A stretch of 64,000 nucleotides of DNA from an uncultured Lachnospiraceae bacterium (GCA_910586125.1 CAJUHP010000017.1:10757-74756), one strand, 5' to 3'; shown: positions 1 to 8,602, counted from the stretch's first letter. Translations and numbers: made by a program. The notes: generated from the sequence alone by a model not told the origin.

Positions 1-1790
1 TTTTTTATTATTTTATCGCCCTCATCGTCTGGCTTTTATTCAATTCCATACTGGCCCCCGGCCTGTTCGGCACGAAAGTGCAGGAAGTCACCTACAATTT
101 TCTTCTGGAGCAGGTGGCGGCAGGCCATGTGACCCAAGTTGTCATGGAGAACGACCGCTATCTGTTCACGGCGCTCGACGAGAATGGAAAAGAGCGGCTC
201 TACAAGACCGGCCTGTGGCCGGACTATTCCGAGCTGACCGAACAGCTCAAGGAGGCGGGCGTAAAGTTCGGCGGTACCATCCCGGCCAAAAACAACTCCC
301 TTCTCACCTCCATACTGGGAGGCATCCTGTCCCTGCTGCCGCTTCTTCTCCTGGGCTTTTTTATGTCCAGCATGCTGAAAAAACGGATGGGGGACTCCAT
401 GGGCAATGTCATGTCCTTCGGCAAATCCAACGCCAAGATCTATGTGGAAGCCCAGACCGGCAAGACCTTTTTGGATGTGGCCGGGCAGGATGAGGCCAAG
501 GAAGCGCTGACGGAGATCGTGGATTTTCTGCACAACCCGCAGAAATACGCTGACATCGGCGCCAATCTGCCCAAGGGAGCGCTCTTGGTCGGCCCTCCCG
601 GCACCGGCAAAACGCTGCTGGCCAAGGCGGTGGCCGGGGAAGCCCAGGTTCCCTTCTTCTCCATCTCCGGCTCTGAATTCGTGGAAATGTTTGTCGGCAT
701 GGGAGCCGCCAAGGTCCGCGATCTGTTCAAGCAGGCAAACGAAAAGGCGCCCTGCATCGTTTTTATCGACGAGATCGACACCATCGGCAAAAAGCGCGAC
801 AACAATATGGGCGGCAACGATGAGCGCGAGCAGACCTTAAACCAGCTTCTGACCGAGATGGACGGCTTTGACGGCGCCAAGGGCGTGGTGATTCTGGCCG
901 CCACCAACCGCCCGGAAACCCTGGACAAAGCGCTGCTGCGCCCCGGCCGTTTCGACCGCCGCATCCCCGTGGAACTGCCCGACTTAAAGGGCCGGGAAGC
1001 CATCTTAAAGGTCCACGGAAAAAATGTTAAGCTCGATTCTTCCGTTGACTTCAACACCATCGCCCGCGCTACCTCCGGCGCATCCGGCGCAGAACTCGCC
1101 AACATCATCAACGAGGGAGCGCTGCGCGCTGTCCGCCAGGGACGCACAACGGTCAGCCAGTCCGATCTGGAGGAGAGCGTGGAGGTTGTGATCGCCGGCT
1201 ATCAGCGCAAGGGAGCCGTCATCTGCGAGCGGGAAAAGCAGGTGATCGCCTACCACGAAATCGGCCATGCTCTGGTGGCTGCCCGCCAGACCGAGTCCGC
1301 CCCGGTCCACAAGATTACGATCATTCCCCGCACCTCCGGCGCACTGGGCTACACCATGCAGGTGGAGGAGGGAGAGAAGGTTCTGATGACGCGCGAGGAA
1401 GGCTTTAACAAGATCGCCACGTTCACCGGCGGACGGGCCGCCGAGGAACTTGTCTTCGGCTCCGTTACTTCCGGGGCCTCCAACGATATCGAGCAGGCCA
1501 CAAGACTGGCCAGGGCCATGGTGACGCGCTACGGCATGAGCCGCAATTTTGATATGATTGCCCTGGAGACCGTGACAAATCCCTATCTGGGCGCCGACAC
1601 CACCTTGAGCTGCTCGCCCGAAACCGCCGCACGGATCGATGAGGAGGTCAACGATCTGATCCGAAGCGCCCATGAAAAGGCGATTGGCATCCTCAAGGAG
1701 AACGTGGAAAAACTTCATGAACTGGCTCACTTTCTTCTGGAAAAAGAGACGATCAGCGGGGAGGAATTTATGGCGGTTTTAAACGGCTGA
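1..1790 (+). CDS. ftsH: ATP-dependent zinc metalloprotease FtsH (5' end cut by window edge)
   Basis: Membrane-anchored AAA+ protease that unfolds and degrades membrane and regulatory proteins. The frame is open to the window's first bases: the GTG at 78 is an internal Val, because the codons before it encode a hydrophobic first membrane helix (ALIVWLLFNSILAPG), so the true start lies outside. A second helix is encoded near 310-375. Then follow Walker A GPPGTGKT (591-614), Walker B VFIDEID (about 760), the arginine-finger segment RPGRFDRR (about 940) and the M41 zinc site HEIGH (about 1255; usually HEAGH), with the third zinc ligand Asp in SNDIEQAT (about 1490). About 595 residues are visible, close to full length with a short C-terminal tail. 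It converges on prs across a strong hairpin. Confidence 0.96.
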   Translation, partial: FYYFIALIVWLLFNSILAPGLFGTKVQEVTYNFLLEQVAAGHVTQVVMENDRYLFTALDENGKERLYKTGLWPDYSELTEQLKEAGVKFGGTIPAKNNSLLTSILGGILSLLPLLLLGFFMSSMLKKRMGDSMGNVMSFGKSNAKIYVEAQTGKTFLDVAGQDEAKEALTEIVDFLHNPQKYADIGANLPKGALLVGPPGTGKTLLAKAVAGEAQVPFFSISGSEFVEMFVGMGAAKVRDLFKQANEKAPCIVFIDEIDTIGKKRDNNMGGNDEREQTLNQLLTEMDGFDGAKGVVILAATNRPETLDKALLRPGRFDRRIPVELPDLKGREAILKVHGKNVKLDSSVDFNTIARATSGASGAELANIINEGALRAVRQGRTTVSQSDLEESVEVVIAGYQRKGAVICEREKQVIAYHEIGHALVAARQTESAPVHKITIIPRTSGALGYTMQVEEGEKVLMTREEGFNKIATFTGGRAAEELVFGSVTSGASNDIEQATRLARAMVTRYGMSRNFDMIALETVTNPYLGADTTLSCSPETAARIDEEVNDLIRSAHEKAIGILKENVEKLHELAHFLLEKETISGEEFMAVLNG

Positions 1791-1824
1791 CCATTGGCTT
1801 TTCAAACTCTTTTCCAATTAAAAT

Positions 1825-1856
1825 GCGGGGGCCGCACAGTAAATCGCGGCCCCCGC
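1825..1856. terminator. Bidirectional hairpin terminator between ftsH and prs
   Basis: Perfect 11-bp GC-rich inverted repeat (1825-1835 with 1846-1856, GCGGGGGCCGC arms) and a 10-nt loop, placed between the convergent stops of ftsH and prs. A-rich sequence on the left would give a U-rich tail to the minus-strand transcript; the plus-strand side has only a weak T tract. Confidence 0.75.
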
Positions 1857-1871
1857 TCTAAAGCGTTCTGC

Positions 1872-3041
1872 TCATTCTTTCTTTTGATATCCGTCCACAA
1901 ACTCCTGAATTCTTCCCACGGGATTGATGTAATCTTCGATGCTCGAATCATGGTTCAGCGTGTCAATCAGAAGCGCGATGTATTTGCTCATATTGGCGGA
2001 GGTATAGTAAGGCCGGGCCAGAAGTTCCTCCGGCTGATAGATCAGATTGGTCGTCACAATCCGGTCAAACACACCCTCTTCATAAGCCTGGTCAAAGCAC
2101 TCCAGGCCGCTTGTAAACAGGCCGAAGGTGGCCACGATGAAAATCCGCCCCGCTTTGCGGCGCTTCAGCTCGCGGGCCACATCCAGAGCGCTCTCGCCGG
2201 ATGAGATCATGTCGTCGCGGATAATCAGATCCTTGCCCTCGATATTGCCGCCCAAGAATTCATGAGCCACAATAGGATTGCGGCCGTCCACCACGGTGGC
2301 ATAGTCGCGGCGCTTATAGAACATTCCCACATCCAGCCCCAGCACATTGGCCAGATATACCGCCCGGCGCATTCCGCCCTCATCCGGGCTGATCACCATC
2401 ATATGATCGCTGTCAATGCGCAGATCCGGCTCCGCCCGCAGAAGATTTTTGACAAACTGATAGGCCGGCGGAACGCTCTCAAAGGTAGTCAGGGGGATCG
2501 CATTCTGAACCCGGTCGTCGTGTGCGTCAAAGGTCAGTACCTGATCCACCCCCATCCGCTCCAGCTCCTGCAGCGCCAGCGCACAGTCCAGAGACTCTCT
2601 GCCGGAGCGGTTATGCTGGCGGCTCTCATAGAGAAACGGCATGATGACCGTGATTCTCCGCGCTTTTCCGGCCACGGCCGCTATGATCCGCTTCAGGTTC
2701 TGAAAGTGATCGTCCGGGGACATGGGATTCTGCTTTCCGCTGATCGTATAGGAGGCGCTGTAGTTGCAGACGTCCACCATCACATACAGATCCATGCCGC
2801 GCACGGAATCTTTGATCACGCCTTTGCCCTCGCCGGAACCAAAGCGGGGGACTTCGCTGCCGATCAGATAGGAGTCCTTGACATATCCCTCAAAAACCTG
2901 ATCCAGATCCTGTGTTTCCCGCCCCTCATGACGCCACTGCACCAGATATTGATCAACGTCCTTCCCCATCTGTGTGCAGCCGTGCAGCGCGACAACGCCC
3001 AGGGGACCATAGGGTATGGTATTGCGGATTTTCTTTTCCAT
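1872..3041 (-). CDS. prs: Ribose-phosphate pyrophosphokinase (long clostridial type)
   Basis: Makes PRPP from ribose 5-phosphate and ATP for nucleotide, histidine and tryptophan synthesis in the cytosol. At 389 residues it is longer than the classical enzyme of about 315, with an extended N-terminus. Recognisable parts are NYSASYTISGK and PFLYESRQH (about 93-142), TFDAHDD (170-176), SPDEGGMRR (218-226) and the PRPP loop IRDDMISSGES (274-284). It starts one base after the stop of the helicase-loader-like gene, and its ribosome site GGAGGA lies inside that gene, so translation is probably coupled. The long N-terminus matches PRPP synthetases annotated in related Clostridia; activity is inferred from the motifs. 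Confidence 0.9.
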   Translation of the reverse strand: MEKKIRNTIPYGPLGVVALHGCTQMGKDVDQYLVQWRHEGRETQDLDQVFEGYVKDSYLIGSEVPRFGSGEGKGVIKDSVRGMDLYVMVDVCNYSASYTISGKQNPMSPDDHFQNLKRIIAAVAGKARRITVIMPFLYESRQHNRSGRESLDCALALQELERMGVDQVLTFDAHDDRVQNAIPLTTFESVPPAYQFVKNLLRAEPDLRIDSDHMMVISPDEGGMRRAVYLANVLGLDVGMFYKRRDYATVVDGRNPIVAHEFLGGNIEGKDLIIRDDMISSGESALDVARELKRRKAGRIFIVATFGLFTSGLECFDQAYEEGVFDRIVTTNLIYQPEELLARPYYTSANMSKYIALLIDTLNHDSSIEDYINPVGRIQEFVDGYQKKE

Positions 3042-3042
3042 T

Positions 3043-4056
3043 CTACTTTTCTCCTCCGTGCTTTTTTCTTTGCTCTCTCTGTTTCCAAATCCTTACATCG
3101 CCCTGCGGGAGCGACAGGAAGCGGAAATTTTCAACCAGGCGGGAGCCGATTCGCTCCGAGTATTCCCGGCCCAACTGGCCCGGCGTCAGGTTGGTGGTGA
3201 TAATGGTGGACTTTCTGCGCAGCAGGCGTTCGTTCAGACAGTAAAAGAGCTGCGCGTTCGTAAAGCCGTTCGCAAACTCTGTTCCCAGATCGTCGATAAT
3301 CAGAAGATCGCATTCCAGAACGGACCACACGCCGCTCTCCGCTTCCCCTTCTTCCTCTCTGTGAAAGCGCTCTTTTGCCATGATATCAAAGAGATCTGCC
3401 GCCGCCAGGTAGACCACGGAATGATACTGCTCAATCAGCTCCTTGGCGATACAGCCGGCCAGAAACGTTTTCCCCACGCCGGTGCTGCCGTACAAAACCA
3501 GATTCCCGCCCTCCCGGTCAAAGTTTGCAGCGAAGCTCTTACAGGATGCAATCACGCCCCGCATATATTGGCGAACGCTCTGTCCGCTCTTTCCCGCCGG
3601 TTCCGTATCCGAATAGCAGAGATCCGTGCAGCTCTCAAAATTCTCTGTCTGTAAGCGTTCCCGGATTCGGGACTGATGATACAGAATTTCCAGTTCCTTC
3701 TGCAAAAAACAGCGGCATTTTTTTCCGTCTATATAACCTGTGTCCCGGCACAGAGCACAGTCCCAGTGCATATCCAGACAATCCGGCGCAAGCCCCGCTG
3801 CATCCAGCAGCTTCTCGCGCTCGGCGCGGATCTTGTCGTACTCCCCTCTCAGATTCTCTAAAGCCCCGCTGTCCCCCTCCAACAGACGCCTGGCCTGGCG
3901 GACTGCCAGCGTGGACAGTTCGCCGTCCAGCTCGGCCAGCCTTGGATAAAGGCCATAGATTTGCTCCCGCCTCTGCTGCTGCTCCTGCCGGTTTCTTGAC
4001 TGTTTGCGGTCATACTCCCGCATGACCGACGCATACTGCGAATTGTTCAGTGCCAT
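3043..4056 (-). CDS. DnaC/DnaI-type helicase-loader ATPase
   Basis: AAA+ ATPase of the primosome, expected to load the replicative helicase onto DNA. The N-terminal part is charged and probably helical (residues 10-85), followed by a probable zinc-binding cluster C100-x2-C103-x10-C114-x-C116, then Walker A GSTGVGKT (190-197) and Walker B LLIIDDLG (about 250). The length (337) fits the DnaI/DnaC family. It lies 8 bp downstream of a DnaD-domain gene and 1 bp before prs, in one operon. A close alternative is an IstB-like transposon ATPase, but no transposase is nearby and the DnaD neighbour argues for a chromosomal replication role. Confidence 0.88.
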   Translation of the reverse strand: MALNNSQYASVMREYDRKQSRNRQEQQQRREQIYGLYPRLAELDGELSTLAVRQARRLLEGDSGALENLRGEYDKIRAEREKLLDAAGLAPDCLDMHWDCALCRDTGYIDGKKCRCFLQKELEILYHQSRIRERLQTENFESCTDLCYSDTEPAGKSGQSVRQYMRGVIASCKSFAANFDREGGNLVLYGSTGVGKTFLAGCIAKELIEQYHSVVYLAAADLFDIMAKERFHREEEGEAESGVWSVLECDLLIIDDLGTEFANGFTNAQLFYCLNERLLRRKSTIITTNLTPGQLGREYSERIGSRLVENFRFLSLPQGDVRIWKQREQRKKHGGEK

Positions 4057-4064
4057 AGTTCCCC

Positions 4065-5156
4065 CTAGCCGTTCAGCTCCTCCAGAATGGCGTCATAGTC
4101 ATAGCCCACCTGATCAAAATTGTGAAAACGATTGGGCTTTGCCGCCTCCGTCCGGCGCGCGCGCCCGCTTTCTTTCTCCTTGGCAAAGGCGGCGTCCAGC
4201 GTGTCGATATCCTTCCGATCTTTCACTCCCTTTTTCTTCCAGTCGGCCAAAATGCCCCCGGCATAGTCGAAGCTAGGCTCGTGGATGGTGCGGATGGTCC
4301 GGCTGCAGGCTTCCAGCACAATGTCCATTTGAAAACCATAGTCATAGAACCAGATGTCCATGACTTTTTTTTCCTCCGGCGCCGGCCCTCGTCTGGTCAG
4401 CCCGAACGCTCTCAGAACCTGATAATACTGCTTGCGGCAGATTTCTGTGCGCTCTCTGGCATCGTCCACGGTCACAATCCCTTTCCCATGCCAGTCCAGC
4501 GCCACGACCTCGATGTAATGCAGGCTCTTATGACCGGCGTCCACGCTGGTTTCCACCAGATATTCCAGCAGATCCGCCCGCATGTGCAGCTCGCCGTACA
4601 GATAACCAAACAGATCGCTCCCGGAAGGCCCCAGCGGTTCGCCCAGATACTTTCCCACGATGTAGAGAAGCTGTCCAAAATCCTCGTCCACTGCCAATTC
4701 CCGCCGCTTTGCGGCATCCGGTGCGCGGCATTTTTCCTTCTTTCTCTCTCCTTGTGCGCCCGCTTCCGACACAGAGTTCCCCGGCGCATCCTTTGTCTGC
4801 TGTTCGGAAGCTTCCGTCTTCGCCGCCGCCTGCGCGCCGGAATTTCCCGCCGAAACGTCGGTTTCCTGCACCGGCAGGAAACGGATCTCCCGGATCTCCC
4901 GGCCGCCGTCTGTCACAAGCTGCAAAAGCCCTTTTTTATCCCAGTAGCGCAGCGCCCGCAGCACGTCTCTCTCGGTATCGTCCAGCAGATCCGCCAGTTT
5001 TCCGACGCTGATCCCTTGTCCGCTGCGAAAGCTGCGCAAAAGAAGCAGATAGACTTTCACATATTCCCCGTCCGCTTCCGGCAGATACCTGTCGATAAAC
5101 ACATTCGGAATCATTGTCACGCCGCTTTCTGAGCCGGTCAATACTATGTCTGCCAT
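4065..5156 (-). CDS. DnaD-domain primosomal protein
   Basis: DnaB/DnaD-family protein thought to remodel origin DNA and help recruit helicase and loader. The N-terminal about 75 residues look like a winged helix (LADLLDDTERDVLRALRYWDKKGLL); a low-complexity Ala/Glu/Lys linker spans about 100-150; the C-terminal DnaD module lies at about 165-310 and includes YRQYYQ-like and YDYGFQMDIVLEACSRT segments (the YxxxIxxxW-type region). It is the first gene of an operon with the helicase-loader gene and prs. The DnaA-box cluster lies immediately upstream, which suggests control by DnaA. Confidence 0.85.
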   Translation of the reverse strand: MADIVLTGSESGVTMIPNVFIDRYLPEADGEYVKVYLLLLRSFRSGQGISVGKLADLLDDTERDVLRALRYWDKKGLLQLVTDGGREIREIRFLPVQETDVSAGNSGAQAAAKTEASEQQTKDAPGNSVSEAGAQGERKKEKCRAPDAAKRRELAVDEDFGQLLYIVGKYLGEPLGPSGSDLFGYLYGELHMRADLLEYLVETSVDAGHKSLHYIEVVALDWHGKGIVTVDDARERTEICRKQYYQVLRAFGLTRRGPAPEEKKVMDIWFYDYGFQMDIVLEACSRTIRTIHEPSFDYAGGILADWKKKGVKDRKDIDTLDAAFAKEKESGRARRTEAAKPNRFHNFDQVGYDYDAILEELNG

Positions 5157-5275
5157 ATCCTCTCACTCCGTTCCTGCCGCCAGATCAGCCTGCCGTTTGC
5201 CCTGCGCGGCGTCTCCCCTGCTGGACAATGACCGGATACCTGCCCGGCTTTCACCGTTGCTCTCCTCCGCTCTTA

Positions 5276-5284
5276 AGTATAACA
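5276..5284 (-). promoter_or_regulatory. Probable extended -10 promoter for the dnaD-like operon
   Basis: On the minus strand a TGTTATACT sequence (extended -10, TGn plus TATACT) lies about 120 bp before the dnaD-like start. No good -35 is visible, consistent with an extended -10 promoter. The DnaA-box cluster begins about 70 bp upstream of it. Confidence 0.45.
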
Positions 5285-5352
5285 CAAAATTCGCAAAAAG
5301 GAAACGGGAGGACGTTTCCCTTTTTTCTATTCCGAATTCCGCGGGCGGTTAT

Positions 5353-5521
5353 TGTGGAAAATGTGGATACTGTGGACAAGTCTCCCGGCAGGTGTCCATT
5401 TCCTGAAAAATTCTGCCTTTTTTCGTCTCAGACATCCACAGAGGACAGTGGATAACTGTCAAACATTTCCACAGTCATTTTCCCCCAATCCTGTTGATAA
5501 CACTGTGGATAATGTGGATAA
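5353..5521. promoter_or_regulatory. Cluster of DnaA boxes between dnaD-like operon and murC
   Basis: This fills the otherwise gene-free interval 5157-5522. Two perfect boxes TGTGGATAA sit in tandem at 5504-5512 and 5513-5521. One-mismatch boxes lie at 5353-5361, 5362-5370 and 5371-5379 (three contiguous 9-mers), 5447-5455 (AGTGGATAA) and 5492-5500 (TGTTGATAA); one more in reverse orientation, TTATCAACA, lies at 5576-5584 inside the 3' end of murC. Weaker two-mismatch reverse sites occur at 5432-5440 and 5465-5473. Seven of the eight better sites point the same way. Possible roles: DnaA-dependent control of the primosome operon, DnaA titration, or part of an origin; no dnaA or dnaN gene is in the window. 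Confidence 0.85.
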
Positions 5522-5522
5522 C

Positions 5523-6905
5523 TCACTTCTCCACCAACGTTTCCCCCACTTTTCCTATATCTCCGGCCCCCATAGTTATCAACAATTCCCCGTGCATACA
5601 ATGTTCTCGGAGAAAGTTTTCGATTTTTTCAAAGCTGTCCAGATAATGGACCGAAGCGCCGTTTCGCTCCATTGTCTCTGCAAGCATCTGGGAGCTGACC
5701 CCCAGATCATCGGTTTCCCTGGCCGGAAAAATATCCGCCAATACCACCTCGTCCGCCAGAGACAGCGTGCGGGCAAACTCTTCAAACAGCGCCTTTGTGC
5801 GGCTGTACGTGTGCGGCTGAAATACGCACCATACGCGGCTGTACTGCATCTGCTTCGCCGCCTGTAAGGTCGCTTCGATCTCATCCGGATGATGGGCATA
5901 ATCATCCACCACCGTGACACCCTGAAACTGCCCTTTTCGCTCAAAACGGCGTCCGGTTCCCTCAAAATGAGCCAGACCGGCCCGGACCGCCTCCCAGTCC
6001 GCCCCCATCTGTCTGGCCGCTGCTATGGCCGCCAGCGCATTCTCCACATTGTGAGCGCCGGGAACGCGAAGCTGCACCGGCTCATGCTCTCCCTTCGATG
6101 TCTCCACAAAAAAGCGGGGGGCATCCTGCTCGTCATGGCTCAGATCCACTGCCCGGTAGTCCGACTCCGGCGCCGGCCCCACCGTCACCACCTTGCAGGG
6201 CAGTCCGTCCGTAATCTCTCTGTAATCCTCGATCCCCGTATCAATGATAACCGTTCCTTCCTCCGGGACTCTGGCCGCAAAGCGCCGGAACGAATGCCGG
6301 ATATCCTCCAGATCCTGAAAGAAATCCAGATGATCCTCCCGGATGTTTAAAATCACTGCAATCGTGGGAAAAAACTCCAGAAAGCTGTTGGTGTACTCGC
6401 AGGCTTCCAGCACAATCGAATCGGACGCGCCGATCCGGACATTGCCGCCGATGGCCGGAAGCATACCGCCCACCGAGACCGTGGGATCGGCCCCCGCCTT
6501 TAAAAGAATCTCCGCCAGCATGGAAGTTGCGGTGGTCTTGCCGTGCGTTCCGGCCACAGCCGCCGCAACCCGGTAATTTTTTGTCATCTGGCCCAGAAGC
6601 TGCGCACGGCTCAAAAGCGGAACGCCCAGCTCCTTTGCCCGTATGTATTCTGCGTTGTCCTTGTGTACCGCCGCCGTATAGACCACCGCATCCAAATCCT
6701 TTGTTATGTGGTCCGCTGCCTGCCCGATATAGATTGTCATGCCGTCCTGCTTCAGACGATCCGTCAGGCTGCTCTGATTCCAGTCGGACCCACTGACGAC
6801 AAAACCGCGGGACAAAAGGATCTCCGCCAGGCCGCTCATGCTGATTCCCCCGATGCCGATAAAATGGATTCTCACCGGTTTCTCAAAATCAATCTGATAC
6901 ATCAT
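5523..6905 (-). CDS. murC: UDP-N-acetylmuramate--L-alanine ligase
   Basis: Cytosolic ATP-dependent ligase that adds L-Ala to UDP-MurNAc, the first step of the peptidoglycan stem peptide. The N-terminal dinucleotide-like loop GIGGISMSG (about 17-25), the ATP loop AGTHGKTTATS (about 118), a central HxxNxxAA region (GAHNVENALAAIAAA) and the C-terminal DDYAHHPDEI are all visible. The 460 residues match the family. It lies 15 bp downstream of the shikimate-kinase-like gene, so the two are probably cotranscribed. Its 3' end overlaps the last of the DnaA-box-like sites. Confidence 0.96.
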   Translation of the reverse strand: MMYQIDFEKPVRIHFIGIGGISMSGLAEILLSRGFVVSGSDWNQSSLTDRLKQDGMTIYIGQAADHITKDLDAVVYTAAVHKDNAEYIRAKELGVPLLSRAQLLGQMTKNYRVAAAVAGTHGKTTATSMLAEILLKAGADPTVSVGGMLPAIGGNVRIGASDSIVLEACEYTNSFLEFFPTIAVILNIREDHLDFFQDLEDIRHSFRRFAARVPEEGTVIIDTGIEDYREITDGLPCKVVTVGPAPESDYRAVDLSHDEQDAPRFFVETSKGEHEPVQLRVPGAHNVENALAAIAAARQMGADWEAVRAGLAHFEGTGRRFERKGQFQGVTVVDDYAHHPDEIEATLQAAKQMQYSRVWCVFQPHTYSRTKALFEEFARTLSLADEVVLADIFPARETDDLGVSSQMLAETMERNGASVHYLDSFEKIENFLREHCMHGELLITMGAGDIGKVGETLVEK

Positions 6906-6920
6906 TCTTTTCCTTTCTAA

Positions 6921-7439
6921 TTAAAATATATTCGCCTCCGCCATTTTTCTTAACCGATCTACAACTTCACCCAGATCCATTTCCCCTTCATCCACCACCA
7001 CATCCGCATATTGTTCATAGAGGGGAGTTCGCTCCTCGTACAGATCACGAAGCGTCATGCCGTCCCGAAGCACAACGCCCCGATCCGTCAGATTTCCCAG
7101 CCGGCCGCACAGCGCCTCATAGCTGAGCTTCAGATAGACAACCGTGCCGATGGCGCCAAGATGCTCCATCGCCTCCCTGCCGTATATGACGCTTCCGCCC
7201 GGCGCGATGACCGCCCGGCCGCCTTTCACCTGGCTGTTCACACGGTTTTCCACGCGGATAAATCCGTCCATCCCCTCTGCGGCGATGATCTCCTTCAATA
7301 GCCGGCCTTCCTCCTGCTGGATCACCAGATCCGTATCTATGAACTGATAACCGAGCCGTTTGGCCAGCAGCACTCCTACCGTACTTTTACCGGAGGCCGG
7401 CATTCCGATCAGTGTTATATTGTTCCAATTGTTCTTCAT
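6921..7439 (-). CDS. Shikimate-kinase-like P-loop kinase
   Basis: The best family match is shikimate kinase (AroK/AroL), which phosphorylates shikimate for aromatic amino acid synthesis. Visible are Walker A GMPASGKST (12-20), the DTD motif (36-38), a lid-like segment LTDRG and an RTPLYEQYAD C-terminal helix; the length of 172 is normal. Two differences matter: the shikimate-binding FRxxE motif reads FIRVE, lacking the first Arg, and the GGG motif reads PGGS. The substrate may therefore differ from shikimate. Upstream of murC by 15 bp and no other aro genes nearby. The family is certain, the exact reaction is not. Confidence 0.75.
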   Translation of the reverse strand: MKNNWNNITLIGMPASGKSTVGVLLAKRLGYQFIDTDLVIQQEEGRLLKEIIAAEGMDGFIRVENRVNSQVKGGRAVIAPGGSVIYGREAMEHLGAIGTVVYLKLSYEALCGRLGNLTDRGVVLRDGMTLRDLYEERTPLYEQYADVVVDEGEMDLGEVVDRLRKMAEANIF

Positions 7440-7545
7440 CTCTCTGACCGCCCCTCTATTCTTTGTCTATTTTTTCCTGTTTTTCATTTATATTTCTTTT
7501 TCTTTTGTGCAAAAATACATGTTTTAACAATTGATTTACGCTTCG

Positions 7546-7574
7546 TTCATACTTTATCCATATCTTCCTGTTAA
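7546..7574 (-). promoter_or_regulatory. Candidate promoter for the shikimate-kinase-like gene and murC
   Basis: Minus strand TTAACA, 17-bp spacer, TATGAA, about 105 bp before the start at 7439. It is a moderate match to the sigma-A consensus. Confidence 0.4.
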
Positions 7575-7644
7575 GATAAGATCATCCAAAACAGATACAT
7601 TTGTGTCAGCCATCAAGCAAGATGCATATAGATCTTTCATAATT

Positions 7645-7669
7645 TTCCCGGAACATTATGTTCCGGGAA
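7645..7669. repeat. 25-bp near-perfect palindrome after the AAA ATPase gene
   Basis: Arms TTCCCGGAACAT (7645-7656) and ATGTTCCGGGAA (7658-7669) around one central base, 21 bp past the stop of the AAA ATPase gene. As RNA it could form a hairpin, but no T tract follows on the minus strand, so it is either a weak terminator or a protein-binding palindrome. Confidence 0.5.
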
Positions 7670-7690
7670 CTCCTCGTTTTTCCGGCTTTT

Positions 7691-8560
7691 CTACCGTTTC
7701 GGATCTTCAAACTCCCCCTGATGCTCCCGAAAGAAATCATAGTAGGAACGCACGTTCTGCAGTTTTGTCCAGTGCTTCACCCGGACCGGCGTCTCGTCCA
7801 AATCATAGATCCGCGCGCCGCGCAGAGCCAAAAGAAACGGCGAATGGGTGGAGATCACAAACTGACAGTGAAAGAAGCGCGCAGCATCCTCAATCCACCG
7901 CACCAGCTCGTGCTGCCGCTTGGGAGAAAGGCTGTTTTCCGGCTCATCCAGAATATATAAGCCGCTCTCTTCCATCTTCTGCACAAAATACAGAAAGGCG
8001 CTCTCGCCGTTGGAGCGCTCCGGCGCATTGGGCATCAGATTTTCCCGCACATAGCGGGACTGGGTCCGGCTTTTCGCCTGGTTTGCCAACCGCAGCGCCT
8101 CATAATCCTCCAGGGAATTCACGCGAAAAGGCGTGTGTTTTTTATGCAGATACTCCTGAAACATTTCTTCCCGCCTGTGGTCGATGCCCTCGTTCAGATA
8201 CCGGAGATTGAGCATATAGTCAAAGACGTCGTCGCTGGTGATGATCCGGCAGTTTTCCGGCCGCTCCCCCGTCCATTTCACTTCGCACAGATCCAAATAA
8301 TCCGGAAAAAAAGAGGACTTATTGTAGATGGAATCCCGGTCCGCTCCTGTCTTCTGGGCAATCACATTCAGCGCCGTCGTCTTCCCGCAGCCGTTTCCGC
8401 CGTGGAGAATCGTCACCGGCTCAAAGTCCAAGGCGGTGAGCTCCACCGAAGAAAGCACCTGAAACGGATAAAAATCTGAGTAGCATTTCCGTTTCACAGT
8501 ACAAAAAAAATCAAATTCCCGGTCGCGATCCGGAAAGGTTATTCTTTTTAAATACAGCAT
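7691..8560 (-). CDS. AAA/ABC-type ATPase of the OLD-like/AAA_21 group
   Basis: Stand-alone ATPase with an SMC/ABC-like fold. Walker A GGNGCGKTT (54-62), an ABC-signature-like RSNGESAF (about 181), Walker B LYILDEPENSLSP (about 196) and a switch His in STHSPFLLALRG are all present; there is no attached nuclease (TOPRIM) or membrane domain. The 289-residue length fits small predicted ATP-binding proteins found singly in many Firmicutes. No toxin, nuclease or reverse transcriptase gene lies beside it, so a defence role cannot be argued from context. Function unknown. A terminator separates it from the gene upstream. Confidence 0.82.
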   Translation of the reverse strand: MLYLKRITFPDRDREFDFFCTVKRKCYSDFYPFQVLSSVELTALDFEPVTILHGGNGCGKTTALNVIAQKTGADRDSIYNKSSFFPDYLDLCEVKWTGERPENCRIITSDDVFDYMLNLRYLNEGIDHRREEMFQEYLHKKHTPFRVNSLEDYEALRLANQAKSRTQSRYVRENLMPNAPERSNGESAFLYFVQKMEESGLYILDEPENSLSPKRQHELVRWIEDAARFFHCQFVISTHSPFLLALRGARIYDLDETPVRVKHWTKLQNVRSYYDFFREHQGEFEDPKR

Positions 8561-8602
8561 CGCACGTACCTTCTTTCACAGAAATGAGCCCGTTTCCTGT
8601 AC

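Noticed and set aside
78..1790. GTG at 78 as start of ftsH
   Set aside because: The frame is open upstream and encodes a membrane helix expected at the FtsH N-terminus, so the gene begins outside the window.
3043..4056. IstB transposition helper
   Set aside because: Similar ATPase fold, but the DnaD-domain neighbour, DnaA boxes and lack of a transposase favour a primosome role.
5157..5522. The replication origin itself
   Set aside because: DnaA boxes are dense, but there is no dnaA, dnaN, clear AT-rich unwinding tract or known origin neighbourhood; reported as a cluster only.
7691..8560. Anti-phage defence ATPase system
   Set aside because: No nuclease, toxin, reverse transcriptase or other partner lies beside it, so the idea cannot be supported from this window.
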